Shown here: piece by piece, positions 25,396-33,588 of the stretch
Numbering within the stretch: position 1 is the stretch's first letter
Layout of the letters: each line of letters opens with the position of its first letter
DNA from: Ascidiaceihabitans sp034111945
GTDB lineage: Bacteria; Pseudomonadota; Alphaproteobacteria; Rhodobacterales; Rhodobacteraceae
Direction of reading: 5' to 3'
Length of the DNA: 64,000 bases
NCBI GenBank assembly: GCA_047626725.1
Contig: JBLHSG010000018.1
Location: 1-64,000, forward strand
The notes under the pieces: model-generated
What the model was told of the DNA's origin: nothing
The model's database searches: none
What the model saw: only the letters and a program-made list of their open reading frames with translations
Translations under genes and position numbers: made by a program

Positions 25396-25683
25396 ATGGC
25401 ATTAAAACCGCTTCATGATCGCGTGCTGGTTCGCCGCACCGAAGGCGACGAAAAAACTGCTGGCGGGTTGTACATCCCCGAAAGCGCAAAAGAAAAACCA
25501 AGCGAAGGCGAAGTTGTTTCAACTGGCCCGGGCGCACGTAAAGACAGCGGCGAGCTGATCGAAATGGGCGTAAAAGCTGGCGACACAATCTTGTTTGGCA
25601 AATGGTCCGGCACAGAAGTCACCGTTGAAGGCGAAGAGCTTTTGATGATGAAAGAATCCGACATCATGGGCATCATCGAATAA
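25396..25683 (+). CDS. groES: Co-chaperonin GroES
   Basis: 95 residues. KPLHDRVLVRRTE at the start, the mobile loop region with EKTAGGLYIPESAKEKPSEG and the C-terminal LLMMKESDIMGIIE are diagnostic. It forms the heptameric lid of the GroEL folding chamber. AAGGAG precedes the ATG by about 9 bases. It is expressed with groEL (77 bases downstream) from the promoter/CIRCE unit at 25278-25340. Confidence 0.98.
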   Translation: MALKPLHDRVLVRRTEGDEKTAGGLYIPESAKEKPSEGEVVSTGPGARKDSGELIEMGVKAGDTILFGKWSGTEVTVEGEELLMMKESDIMGIIE

Positions 25684-25760
25684 GCGATCGCGCTTGCTTG
25701 ATACGGGTGCACTGCGGTGCGCCTTTCCCAATTTTCTGAATACTCTTAAGGAGAAAACAC

Positions 25761-27401
25761 ATGGCTGCTAAGGACGTAAAGTTCGGCACAGACGCCCGCA
25801 ACCGGATGCTTAACGGCGTTAACATCCTTGCGGATGCCGTCAAAGTAACACTGGGCCCAAAGGGTCGTAACGTGGTTCTGGATAAATCTTTCGGCGCACC
25901 GCGCATCACCAAAGATGGTGTATCCGTGGCGAAAGAAATCGAACTCGAAGACAAGTTCGAAAACATGGGCGCACAAATGGTTAAGGAAGTTGCTTCCCGG
26001 ACCAATGACGAAGCTGGCGACGGTACAACAACCGCCACAGTTTTGGCCCAAGCGATCGTAAAAGAGGGCATGAAGTCGGTAGCGGCTGGCATGAACCCAA
26101 TGGATCTGAAGCGCGGCATCGATCTGGCAACAAAGACTGTTGTTGAAGCGATCAAAGCAGCGTCACGTGAAGTTAAAGACAGCGACGAAGTTGCACAAGT
26201 CGGCACAATCTCTGCCAACGGTGAAGCAGACATCGGTCAGCAAATCGCAGACGCAATGCAAAAAGTCGGTAACGAAGGCGTTATCACTGTTGAAGAGAAC
26301 AAAGGTCTGGAAACAGAAACCGATGTTGTTGAAGGCATGCAATTCGACCGCGGCTACCTGTCACCTTACTTTGTCACAAACGCTGACAAAATGACGGTTG
26401 AACTCGAAGACTGCATGATCTTGCTGCACGAGAAGAAGCTTTCTTCTTTGCAGTCCATGGTGCCGTTGCTCGAGCAAGTGATCCAGTCGCAAAAGCCACT
26501 GATGATCATTGCCGAAGACGTTGAAGGCGAAGCGCTTGCAACTTTGGTTGTGAACAAATTGCGTGGCGGTCTGAAAATCTCAGCAGTCAAAGCACCTGGT
26601 TTCGGCGATCGTCGCAAAGCCATGTTGCAAGACATTGCTATCCTGACAGGCGGTCAAGTGATCTCCGAAGATTTGGGCATGAAGCTTGAATCCGTCACGA
26701 TGGACATGCTGGGCACAGCCAAGCGTATCAACATCACCAAAGATGAAACAACAATCATCGACGGTGCTGGTTCTTCTGCAGAAATCGAAGCGCGCGTGAC
26801 ACAAATCCGTCAGCAAATCGAAGAAACAGACAGCGACTATGATCGTGAAAAACTGCAAGAACGTGTTGCCAAATTGGCAGGCGGCGTTGCTGTTATCCGC
26901 GTTGGTGGCATGACTGAAACCGAAGTTAAAGAACGCAAAGACCGCGTTGACGATGCATTGAACGCGACACGTGCCGCTGTTCAAGAAGGTATCGTTGTCG
27001 GTGGTGGTGTTGCTCTCGTTCAAGCCGCTAAAAAGCTTGAAGGCCTTTCCGGCGCAAACAGCGACCAAGACGTTGGTATTTCGATCGTGCGTAAAGCAAT
27101 CGAAGCGCCATTGCGTCAGATCGCTGAAAACGCTGGTGTTGACGGCGCTGTTGTTGCGGGCAAAATCCGCGAGAGCGACGACCTGACATTCGGCTTTAAC
27201 GCTCAAACCGAAGAATATGGCGACATGTTCAAATTCGGCGTGATCGACCCGGCCAAAGTTGTGCGTACAGCCTTGCAAGATGCGGCATCCGTCGCATCCC
27301 TGCTGATCACAACCGAAGCAATGGTTGCTGATCGTCCTGCCAAAGACGGCGGCGGCGGACCAGCAATGCCTGACATGGGCGGCATGGGCGGCATGATGTA
27401 A
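25761..27401 (+). CDS. groEL: Chaperonin GroEL
   Basis: 546 residues, full length. KDVKFGTDARNRMLNGVNIL, the ATP site DGTTTATVLAQAIV, and the class signature AAVQEGIVVGGGVAL are present, ending in the flexible Gly/Met tail PDMGGMGGMM. It assembles into the double ring that folds proteins with GroES. A strong AAGGAGA site precedes the ATG. Codon use is highly biased, matching high expression. Two hairpins follow the stop. Confidence 0.99.
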   Translation: MAAKDVKFGTDARNRMLNGVNILADAVKVTLGPKGRNVVLDKSFGAPRITKDGVSVAKEIELEDKFENMGAQMVKEVASRTNDEAGDGTTTATVLAQAIVKEGMKSVAAGMNPMDLKRGIDLATKTVVEAIKAASREVKDSDEVAQVGTISANGEADIGQQIADAMQKVGNEGVITVEENKGLETETDVVEGMQFDRGYLSPYFVTNADKMTVELEDCMILLHEKKLSSLQSMVPLLEQVIQSQKPLMIIAEDVEGEALATLVVNKLRGGLKISAVKAPGFGDRRKAMLQDIAILTGGQVISEDLGMKLESVTMDMLGTAKRINITKDETTIIDGAGSSAEIEARVTQIRQQIEETDSDYDREKLQERVAKLAGGVAVIRVGGMTETEVKERKDRVDDALNATRAAVQEGIVVGGGVALVQAAKKLEGLSGANSDQDVGISIVRKAIEAPLRQIAENAGVDGAVVAGKIRESDDLTFGFNAQTEEYGDMFKFGVIDPAKVVRTALQDAASVASLLITTEAMVADRPAKDGGGGPAMPDMGGMGGMM

Positions 27402-27405
27402 GAAC

Positions 27406-27424
27406 GGTTTTCCTTCGGGAAACC
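27406..27424 (+). terminator. Hairpin directly after groEL
   Basis: GGTTTTCC (27406-27413) and GGGAAACC (27417-27424) form an 8-base-pair stem with one G-T pair and a TTC loop, 4 bases after the groEL stop. There is no T tract, so it may act as an mRNA 3'-end stabiliser ahead of the terminator at 27446. Confidence 0.55.
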
Positions 27425-27445
27425 TTCTGTATCAAGTTGAACGAG

Positions 27446-27471
27446 GGGGCTGCCTACGGGTGGCCCCTTTT
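27446..27471 (+). terminator. Intrinsic terminator of groESL
   Basis: GGGGCTGCC (27446-27454), TACG loop, GGTGGCCCC (27459-27467), then TTTT. Nine base pairs including two G-T pairs. Confidence 0.8.
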
Positions 27472-27571
27472 GCTATGCTGGTGTTGGCCGTTTCAATGGT
27501 GCGGGTCTGTTTGAAATCGGGCGCGGTCTGTCACGATCCAAATTTTTCCAACGACTGAATGTGAAAATCCT

Positions 27572-28063
27572 ATGCTTGAATTCCCAGATCACATGCGCCC
27601 GATGAAACCGGGCGAAGAGGAGGCGGTTGACGCCCTGTTGCGCGCGGCATTTGACGGTGCTGATGAGGCAAATCTGGTGCGCGATTTGCGCAAATCCGGT
27701 GAGATTGCTGGCGAAACGGTACTGCCAATGGGCGACCGGATCGTTGGCTATTACGCGTTGTCCAAAATGACCGCGCCCAAGGGGTGGTTGTGCCTTGCGC
27801 CAGTTGCGATTGCGCCAGACGTTCAAGGGCGAAATTATGGTCTGCGCATGATGGGGATGTTGTGCGAATGGGCGAAACGCAGCACGCAAACGGTTGTCGT
27901 TTTGGGGGCTGTGCCGTTTTACGAGCGGGCCGGATTTTCAAAGGCGCAGGCGGACAACCTGACCACGCCTTACCCGATTGATCACACAATGATTGTTGGT
28001 CACGGTAAAAATGCGCCTGCTGAAACATTGGTGTATTCCAAACCTTTTGCACGCATGGATTAG
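27572..28063 (+). CDS. GNAT family N-acetyltransferase
   Basis: 163 residues. The acetyl-CoA binding motif A is LAPVAIAPDVQGRNYGLRMM (Q-G-R-N-Y-G, near residues 88-94), and VVVLGAVPFYERAGF is the motif B strand and helix. The opening RPMKPGEEEAVDALLRAAF is typical of GNAT domains. It transfers an acetyl group to an amine, acceptor unknown. It is followed after 10 bases by a hairpin repeat shared with the ppaC 3' end. Confidence 0.85.
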   Translation: MLEFPDHMRPMKPGEEEAVDALLRAAFDGADEANLVRDLRKSGEIAGETVLPMGDRIVGYYALSKMTAPKGWLCLAPVAIAPDVQGRNYGLRMMGMLCEWAKRSTQTVVVLGAVPFYERAGFSKAQADNLTTPYPIDHTMIVGHGKNAPAETLVYSKPFARMD

Positions 28064-28073
28064 CGACGCGGCT

Positions 28074-28096
28074 GTGCGCGACACGCGCACCTTACC
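28074..28096. repeat. 23-base hairpin repeat, copy 1
   Basis: Identical over 23 bases to 30216-30238. The core is GTGCGCG-ACA-CGCGCAC, a perfect 7-base-pair hairpin, followed by CTTACC. It lies between the convergent GNAT and DUF2161 genes, 10 bases after the GNAT stop. It may work as a transcription end or as a dispersed repeat. Confidence 0.85.
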
Positions 28097-28100
28097 GGGG

Positions 28101-28790
28101 TTATCCGCCCAATACGGCGTCGGTTTGCGCGACCGCTTCTGCCCCTTTGGGTGTTAGGCCGTACACGCCTTTTTCGACCTTTTCGAACCAGCCATAATGG
28201 TCAGATCGCATCATGGTTGTTGCCCGTTCTACGCCTGTTGCATGCGCGACATCGGCCCCTTTGCTGGCCCCGATTTCAAACAAATACAATGCCAGTTTCA
28301 AGGCATCCTGACGATAGGCCGTGACCAATCCACTGCGCGTTTGGCCGCCATCGTTCGGATCACCGACGCGGCGGGCAAATTCCTTGAGCAACTGGCCTTC
28401 GCGTTTTTTGTTTTTGCGCGGAACATACGGCGTCGGATCGCAATGGACCTGCACCAACGCGTCACGCAGCCGAACGGTGAGTAACCCAATGCCCAAACGG
28501 CGCGACAGCTTGATCATATTCTTGAGCGACTTTTGAAACGGTTTTCCAGTGCCGTTGGCGACGGCCATATAAACATCGTCGGTGACGCCTAATCGGGCCA
28601 CGCATTGATGCACCAGCGTTAGGGAAAACCCCAGTTTCAGTTCGATAATCACCGGCGGTTCAGCGCCACGGATCGCAACAACATCGGCAGCGCCGACTTC
28701 GGATTTCACGACGTAACCCTGTTCCTCAAGGAACCCTTTGACGGGCCCATACAGGTCGGTTTCGCGTGGTTTGGTTTTGGCGGCGCTCAT
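28101..28790 (-). CDS. DUF2161 domain-containing protein, PD-(D/E)xK-like
   Basis: 229 residues. The N-terminal 60 residues read LYGPVKGFLEEQGYVVKSEVG, ADVVAI and PPVIIELKLG, which places Asp36, Glu50 and Lys52 like the catalytic residues of PD-(D/E)xK nucleases. The C-terminal part contains a winged-helix-like stretch (residues about 165-225). The family is annotated as DUF2161, a putative phosphodiesterase; function is unproven. It is convergent with the GNAT gene. Confidence 0.82.
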   Translation of the reverse strand: MSAAKTKPRETDLYGPVKGFLEEQGYVVKSEVGAADVVAIRGAEPPVIIELKLGFSLTLVHQCVARLGVTDDVYMAVANGTGKPFQKSLKNMIKLSRRLGIGLLTVRLRDALVQVHCDPTPYVPRKNKKREGQLLKEFARRVGDPNDGGQTRSGLVTAYRQDALKLALYLFEIGASKGADVAHATGVERATTMMRSDHYGWFEKVEKGVYGLTPKGAEAVAQTDAVLGG

Positions 28791-28843
28791 GCTTTGAATT
28801 TAACAGTATTTGCGTAACTTGCCCAAGGGCCTAAAGTGCACAA

Positions 28844-29197
28844 ATGACTCGTGATGAATTTAACGACTTTTGCAAAAGCCTGCCGCAAACCACGCATGTT
28901 GTGCAGTGGGGCAATTCCGACGTGTGGAAAGTCGCCGGTAAACTGTTTGCCCTGTGCGGCTGGGCAGAAGAAGAGGCGGCATTCACATTCAAGGTCACGC
29001 CGATGGCCTTCGAAATCCTACCCGACATCGAAGGCGTGCGCCCCGCGCCCTATCTGGCCTCGCGCGGGATGAAATGGGTGCAACACTACAAATCACCCGG
29101 TTTGTCGGACACAGAATTACGCAATCACATCACCTATTCCTACGACATGATCGTGGCCGCCTTGACTAAGAAGAAACGCGCAGAGCTGAACCTGTGA
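28844..29197 (+). CDS. MmcQ/YjbR family protein
   Basis: 117 residues. The opening MTRDEFNDFCKSLPQTTHVVQWGNSDVWKVAGKLFA (key run VVQWGNSDVWKVAGKLFA), then FKVTPMAFEIL and the C-terminal SPGLSDTELRNHITYSYDMI match the YjbR fold (CyaY-like). Family members are described as DNA-binding, but their role is unclear. It is divergent from the DUF2161 gene (53 bases between starts). Confidence 0.9.
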   Translation: MTRDEFNDFCKSLPQTTHVVQWGNSDVWKVAGKLFALCGWAEEEAAFTFKVTPMAFEILPDIEGVRPAPYLASRGMKWVQHYKSPGLSDTELRNHITYSYDMIVAALTKKKRAELNL

Positions 29198-29286
29198 CAC
29201 AATGGCGCGCGCGCGATGGTGACAAGTGCGGATTGCCAGCCTATAAGGCGCGAAAATCCCTTTGTTAGACTGACAGGAATATCGTC

Positions 29287-30207
29287 ATGACCACGCTTGT
29301 TTTCGGCCACAAATCCCCAGACACAGACAGCACCGGAAGCCCGATCATCTGGGCGTGGTACCTGAATGAAATCAAAGGGGTAGCCGCGAAACCTGTTTTG
29401 CTGGGCGAGCCAAACACCGAAGCCGCATTTGTTTTGACACGCTGGAATCTGGACAAGCCAGAGATCGTTAGCGAGGTTGCCGATGGCACATCCGTTGTGA
29501 TTGTGGACACGAATAACCCTGCCGAATTGCCCGCCAATATCAACGCGTGCGACATCACCGCGATCATCGATCACCACAAATTGGTTGGCGGTCTGGAAAC
29601 AGCAGGCCCAATCGATATTCGCATCGAACCGTTGGCGTGTACGGCCACGATCATGTGGAAAATGATCGGCAAAGATATGGCGCAAATGCCGACAAACGTA
29701 AAAGGCGCGATGCTGTCGTGCATCTTGTCTGACACGCTGGAATTCCGGTCTCCGACCACAACACAAGAAGACAAAGCGATCGCGCATGAATTGGCCAAAG
29801 ATCTGGGCATCGACATCGCGGCCTACGCGGCTGAAATGTTCGAAGCGAAATCTGACGTCTCCGAATTTTCGGACGCTGAATTGTTGCGGATGGATTCCAA
29901 AGAATTCACCGTAGATGGCAAGCAATTACGCGTGTCGGTTCTGGAAACAACAGCGCCAAAAATCGTTCTGGACCGCAAGGTTAGCTTGATGGCGTCCATG
30001 ACTGACGTGGCAAAAGAAGACGGCGCTGATCAGGTGTTGTTGTTTGTCGTCGACATCCTGAACGAAGAAGCGACGCTGCTGATCCCGAATGATTTTGTGA
30101 AAACCGTTGCCGAGAAAAGCTTTGGCGCAACAGTTTCAGGTGACACAGTTGTATTGCCAGGCATCATGAGCCGCAAAAAGCAGATCATCCCGAACCTAAA
30201 GGTCTAA
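29287..30207 (+). CDS. ppaC: Manganese-dependent (family II) inorganic pyrophosphatase
   Basis: 306 residues. The DHH-family metal sites are complete: FGHKSPDTDSTGSP at the N-terminus, VDTNNPAEL and IIDHHKLVGG. The C-terminal DHHA2 domain ends in the substrate-binding signature SRKKQIIPNLKV. It hydrolyses pyrophosphate to phosphate in the cytoplasm and pulls biosynthetic reactions forward. It stands alone with a hairpin repeat 8 bases after the stop. Confidence 0.96.
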   Translation: MTTLVFGHKSPDTDSTGSPIIWAWYLNEIKGVAAKPVLLGEPNTEAAFVLTRWNLDKPEIVSEVADGTSVVIVDTNNPAELPANINACDITAIIDHHKLVGGLETAGPIDIRIEPLACTATIMWKMIGKDMAQMPTNVKGAMLSCILSDTLEFRSPTTTQEDKAIAHELAKDLGIDIAAYAAEMFEAKSDVSEFSDAELLRMDSKEFTVDGKQLRVSVLETTAPKIVLDRKVSLMASMTDVAKEDGADQVLLFVVDILNEEATLLIPNDFVKTVAEKSFGATVSGDTVVLPGIMSRKKQIIPNLKV

Positions 30208-30215
30208 CGGTGAGG

Positions 30216-30238
30216 GTGCGCGACACGCGCACCTTACC
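30216..30238. repeat. 23-base hairpin repeat, copy 2
   Basis: Same 23 bases as 28074-28096. Here the preceding base extends the stem to GGTGCGCG/CGCGCACC (8 base pairs, ACA loop). It lies 8 bases after the ppaC stop, again at a gene's 3' end. Confidence 0.85.
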
Positions 30239-30321
30239 AAATGTCGTGAAAGTTATCTGGCGTGATGCGCATGTGTAAGGTGGTCCTTGGCCCACCCGAC
30301 GTTTGCGCCTAAAGGAACGCT

Positions 30322-31158
30322 ATGCGTTTGATCCTTTTGACCATCCTGACCATGCTGGCTTTCGCCTCCAATTCTGTCCTGAACCGGATGGCAGTTGGCG
30401 GCGGGCACATAGACGCGGCCAGTTTTGCCGCCGTGCGCATGTTTGCAGGTGCTGCTGCACTGTCATTGATTTTGATGGTGCGCGGCGGGTCGTTCCCACT
30501 GTTTCACAAGTCGCGGATCATCGGCACGCTGAGCTTGGCGGCCTACATGATTGGCTTTTCGCTGGCCTACATTACCCTTGATGCAGGGCTTGGCGCGTTG
30601 ATCCTATTTGGCGTTGTGCAGGTCGCGATGTTCGTTTGGAGCGCGATGACAGGCACGCGTCCCACGCCGCGCCAAATCTGTGGCGCAAGCATTGCATTTG
30701 CTGGATTGGCCGTCGCCTTGTGGCCGGCGAACGGCAGCACGACAGACCCTATAGGTGCTGCGTTAATGGTGATCGCAGGCTTAGGGTGGGCCGCGTACAC
30801 ACTGGCAGGGCGTGGGGCCACCAAACCGCTGGCGTCTACTGGCGCTAACTTTATTCTGGCCGCGCCTTTGATGTTGTTGCCGCTGATCGGTCAGGATTTG
30901 CATTTCAGCACACAGGGCATCGCGCTGGCCATCGTGGCAGGCGCTGTGACCTCGGGCCTCGGCTATGCGCTTTGGTATTCGGTTTTGCCGCATATGCAGT
31001 CAAGCACCGCCGCCGTCGTGCAGCTAAGCGTACCGATCATTGCGATCGCCGCTGGTGCGGTTCTGCTTGGCGAAACGGTCACTTTGGTTATTGGTCTTGC
31101 AGCCGTTTTGGTTGTTGGCGGGATCGCTTTGGCCGTGACGTCAAAACCTGCGCGATGA
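30322..31158 (+). CDS. EamA/DMT family transporter
   Basis: 278 residues with about ten hydrophobic helices in two repeats, starting ILLTILTMLAFASNSVLNRMAVGGGHIDAASFAAVRM (key run AFASNSVLNRMAVGG), which is the EamA N-terminal pattern. SGLGYALWYSVLPHMQSSTAAVVQLSVPI is the matching element in the second repeat. It is an inner-membrane exporter or importer of a small metabolite; substrate unknown. AAAGGA precedes the ATG. Confidence 0.9.
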   Translation: MRLILLTILTMLAFASNSVLNRMAVGGGHIDAASFAAVRMFAGAAALSLILMVRGGSFPLFHKSRIIGTLSLAAYMIGFSLAYITLDAGLGALILFGVVQVAMFVWSAMTGTRPTPRQICGASIAFAGLAVALWPANGSTTDPIGAALMVIAGLGWAAYTLAGRGATKPLASTGANFILAAPLMLLPLIGQDLHFSTQGIALAIVAGAVTSGLGYALWYSVLPHMQSSTAAVVQLSVPIIAIAAGAVLLGETVTLVIGLAAVLVVGGIALAVTSKPAR

Positions 31159-31225
31159 ACACGTTCGCAATATTTGCGCGACTTGCCCATTCCATCCCAT
31201 GCCTGAACCCCTTATCTGACAGATC

Positions 31226-32002
31226 ATGAAACACATGTTCGCCCTGATTTTACTGCTGTGCGCCCCCGTGGCCGCCGCAGCTGACACCAAAGGCTGTGCG
31301 ATTTTGTTGCACGGTTTGGCCCGCACCGAGACATCGTTTGCTTTGATGGAAACCGCGCTTGAGGGGCAGGGATATTCCGTTGTGCGCCCTGGCTATCCCT
31401 CGACCAAACAAGACATCGCGACCCTTGCCGATGCCACGTTGCCAGCAGCGGTTGCGGCGTGCCCCGCGGGTCCTGTGCACTTTGTGACCCACTCGATGGG
31501 CGGCATTCTGGTGCGCGAATGGCTGACCAACAACAGGCCGGCCACGTTGGGTCGCGTCGTCATGTTGGCCCCCCCGAACCAAGGCAGCGAAGTCGTCGAC
31601 CGTCTGGGTGATCTGTACCTGTTTGGGCTATTCAACGGACCTGCTGGCGAACAGCTTGGTACTGACGAAGGGCTGCCACGCGAGCTGCCGCGCGTCGATT
31701 ATCCCGTTGGTGTGATCGCTGGTAATCAATCGCTAAATCCGTATTTTTCGTCGCTTTTGCCCGGCGCAGATGATGGAAAAGTATCGGTTCAATCGACCAC
31801 TGTGGCTGGTATGACCGATCATATCGTGCTGCCTGTCACCCACACGTTCATGATGAATAACCCGCGTGTGATCAGCGAAACGCTGCTGTTTTTGGACAGG
31901 GGGCGTTTTGATCCGACGATCAGTTGGGGTGGCGCGGTTCTTGAACGATTGGGTTGCGAAAACGGGTCCTGCCTGACAGGGGCATCTGATGCTAAACCTT
32001 GA
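31226..32002 (+). CDS. Secreted alpha/beta hydrolase, lipase-like
   Basis: 258 residues with a signal peptide (MKHMFALILLLCAPVAAAAD). The fold shows GCAILLHGLARTETSF, a nucleophile elbow THSMGGIL (Ser near residue 92) and a catalytic His candidate in THTFMMNNP. A periplasmic esterase or lipase acting on acyl esters is the likely role. The 3' end overlaps phnM by 14 bases, so the two are probably translated together, an unexpected pairing. Confidence 0.82.
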   Translation: MKHMFALILLLCAPVAAAADTKGCAILLHGLARTETSFALMETALEGQGYSVVRPGYPSTKQDIATLADATLPAAVAACPAGPVHFVTHSMGGILVREWLTNNRPATLGRVVMLAPPNQGSEVVDRLGDLYLFGLFNGPAGEQLGTDEGLPRELPRVDYPVGVIAGNQSLNPYFSSLLPGADDGKVSVQSTTVAGMTDHIVLPVTHTFMMNNPRVISETLLFLDRGRFDPTISWGGAVLERLGCENGSCLTGASDAKP

Positions 32003-33128
32003 TTTTACGGGCGCACAGGTCCTTGGGCCTGATGGGTTGGCGCAAACGACGCTGTCTATCGCGGATGGTTTGATCGTGGATGCGCCTGCGGGCCGCGCCG
32101 TTGATTTGACCGGATACAGGATATTGCCGGGCATTATTGACCCGCACGGCGATGGGTTCGAACGCCACCTTGCCCCGCGTCGCGGCGCGATGAAACAGAT
32201 GGCCGAAGGACTGGTCGCCGCCGAAGCAGAGCTGGCCGCCAACGGCATCACCACCGGCGTTCTGGCGCAGTTCGTCAGTTGGGAAGGTGGCCTGCGCGGT
32301 ATGGATTTCGCCGATCAAGTGTTGTGCGCCATTCGTGATGCGCGTGATTTGGTGGTGACTGATTTGCGCCCACAATTGCGGTTCGAAACCCACCTGCTAG
32401 ACGATTATGCCGATCTACCTGAAAAAATCGCGCGCTGGGGGGTACAGTACGTCGTGTTCAACGACCACCTGCCGCACGCGCGTCTGGCCGAAGGGCGCAA
32501 GCCGCCGCGCCTGGTCGGTCAAGCGCTCAAGGCGCAGCGCAATCCCGAGGTTCATTTCCAAATGTTGTTGGATATGCACGCGCGCACCGGCGACGTACCT
32601 GCGGCGCTCGACACACTTTGCGCGACGTTAAAAGCGCAGGGTGTCCAGATGGGCAGCCACGATGAACAAACCGTTGCAGCGCGCGAAACATGGCGCGGGC
32701 GCGGCGTTACGGTTTCTGAATTCCCCGAAACGATCGAGGCCGCAGAGGCGGCACAATCAAAGGGTGACGGCGTCGTTTTGGGTGCGCCAAACGTGGTGCG
32801 CGGCGGTTCGCACAAAGGCAACGCCAGCGCGCTGGAATTGATCGCGATGGGCTATTGCGACGCCATCGCGTCCGACTACCACTACCCCAGCCCACGACGG
32901 GCCGCTTTGATGTTGGCCGCTTCGGGTGTGCTAGACTTTGGCGCTGCGTGGGGCTTGGTGTCTGCCGGACCTGCACGGGTTTTGGGCCTGACGGATCGCG
33001 GCGTGCTGGATACAGGTTACCGCGCTGATTTGGTGATCTTGGACGCAAAAGATCGCGTTGCCGCCACGATTTGTCACGGCAGGATGAGCTACATGTCTGG
33101 GGACATTGCAGGGCGATTTATTGGCTGA
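31989..33128 (+). CDS. phnM: Alpha-D-ribose 1-methylphosphonate 5-triphosphate diphosphatase
   Basis: 379 residues, amidohydrolase superfamily. LPGIIDPHGDGFERHLAPR carries the first metal ligands (PhnM uses HGD rather than HxH), with VVFNDHLPHARLAEG, GSHDEQT and ASDYHYPSPRRAALML as later PhnM-specific elements. In the carbon-phosphorus lyase pathway PhnM removes pyrophosphate from ribose methylphosphonate triphosphate. No other phn gene is in this window, so it is an orphan here. Confidence 0.9.
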   Translation: MLNLDFTGAQVLGPDGLAQTTLSIADGLIVDAPAGRAVDLTGYRILPGIIDPHGDGFERHLAPRRGAMKQMAEGLVAAEAELAANGITTGVLAQFVSWEGGLRGMDFADQVLCAIRDARDLVVTDLRPQLRFETHLLDDYADLPEKIARWGVQYVVFNDHLPHARLAEGRKPPRLVGQALKAQRNPEVHFQMLLDMHARTGDVPAALDTLCATLKAQGVQMGSHDEQTVAARETWRGRGVTVSEFPETIEAAEAAQSKGDGVVLGAPNVVRGGSHKGNASALELIAMGYCDAIASDYHYPSPRRAALMLAASGVLDFGAAWGLVSAGPARVLGLTDRGVLDTGYRADLVILDAKDRVAATICHGRMSYMSGDIAGRFIG

Positions 33129-33165
33129 AAACTGCGGTTTTCGAAATTGTGACAGGCTAGGGCAC

Positions 33166-33561
33166 CTATCTGAACCAACTTACTGCGCTCTTGATCCGGT
33201 CCGTTGCCCAACCCATAAACGGGATCCCGATCCGAGCAAAAAAACCAAAAAATCCGACACCGAACAACAGGACCGATAGATGCCAGCTCGTTAGAATTGG
33301 CAGTCCAACAAATACGGTCAAGCCGATGGCTACGGGTGTGGCGTAGGCCAATTCGCCCAGTGCACCGTAGGCGTTAAACACAACAATTAGGCCGATAAAG
33401 GCAATGATCTGGTACATAGGAAACCAGAAAAACATATATGCAATTGTGTTGTAATCGAATGCCCGGATCAGGTTTTTTATGACCAGCTTAGGCAGTGCAA
33501 AAAAGATTGTTATTACAGCTTTGATCAAGACCTGCGCGAGGGATGATATTCGTTTGACCAC
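33166..33561 (-). CDS. Hypothetical membrane protein
   Basis: 131 residues with about four hydrophobic stretches (roughly 9-25, 42-65, 74-90 and 95-115) and few charged residues. I do not recognise a family. Codons are more A+T rich than in the purEK genes next to it, which could mean later acquisition. It begins 27 bases after the purK stop on the same strand and could be read from the pur message. The reading frame is intact. Confidence 0.6.
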   Translation of the reverse strand: MVKRISSLAQVLIKAVITIFFALPKLVIKNLIRAFDYNTIAYMFFWFPMYQIIAFIGLIVVFNAYGALGELAYATPVAIGLTVFVGLPILTSWHLSVLLFGVGFFGFFARIGIPFMGWATDRIKSAVSWFR

Positions 33562-33588
33562 AGTTTCAATGGGAATCTCGTCTATCGG

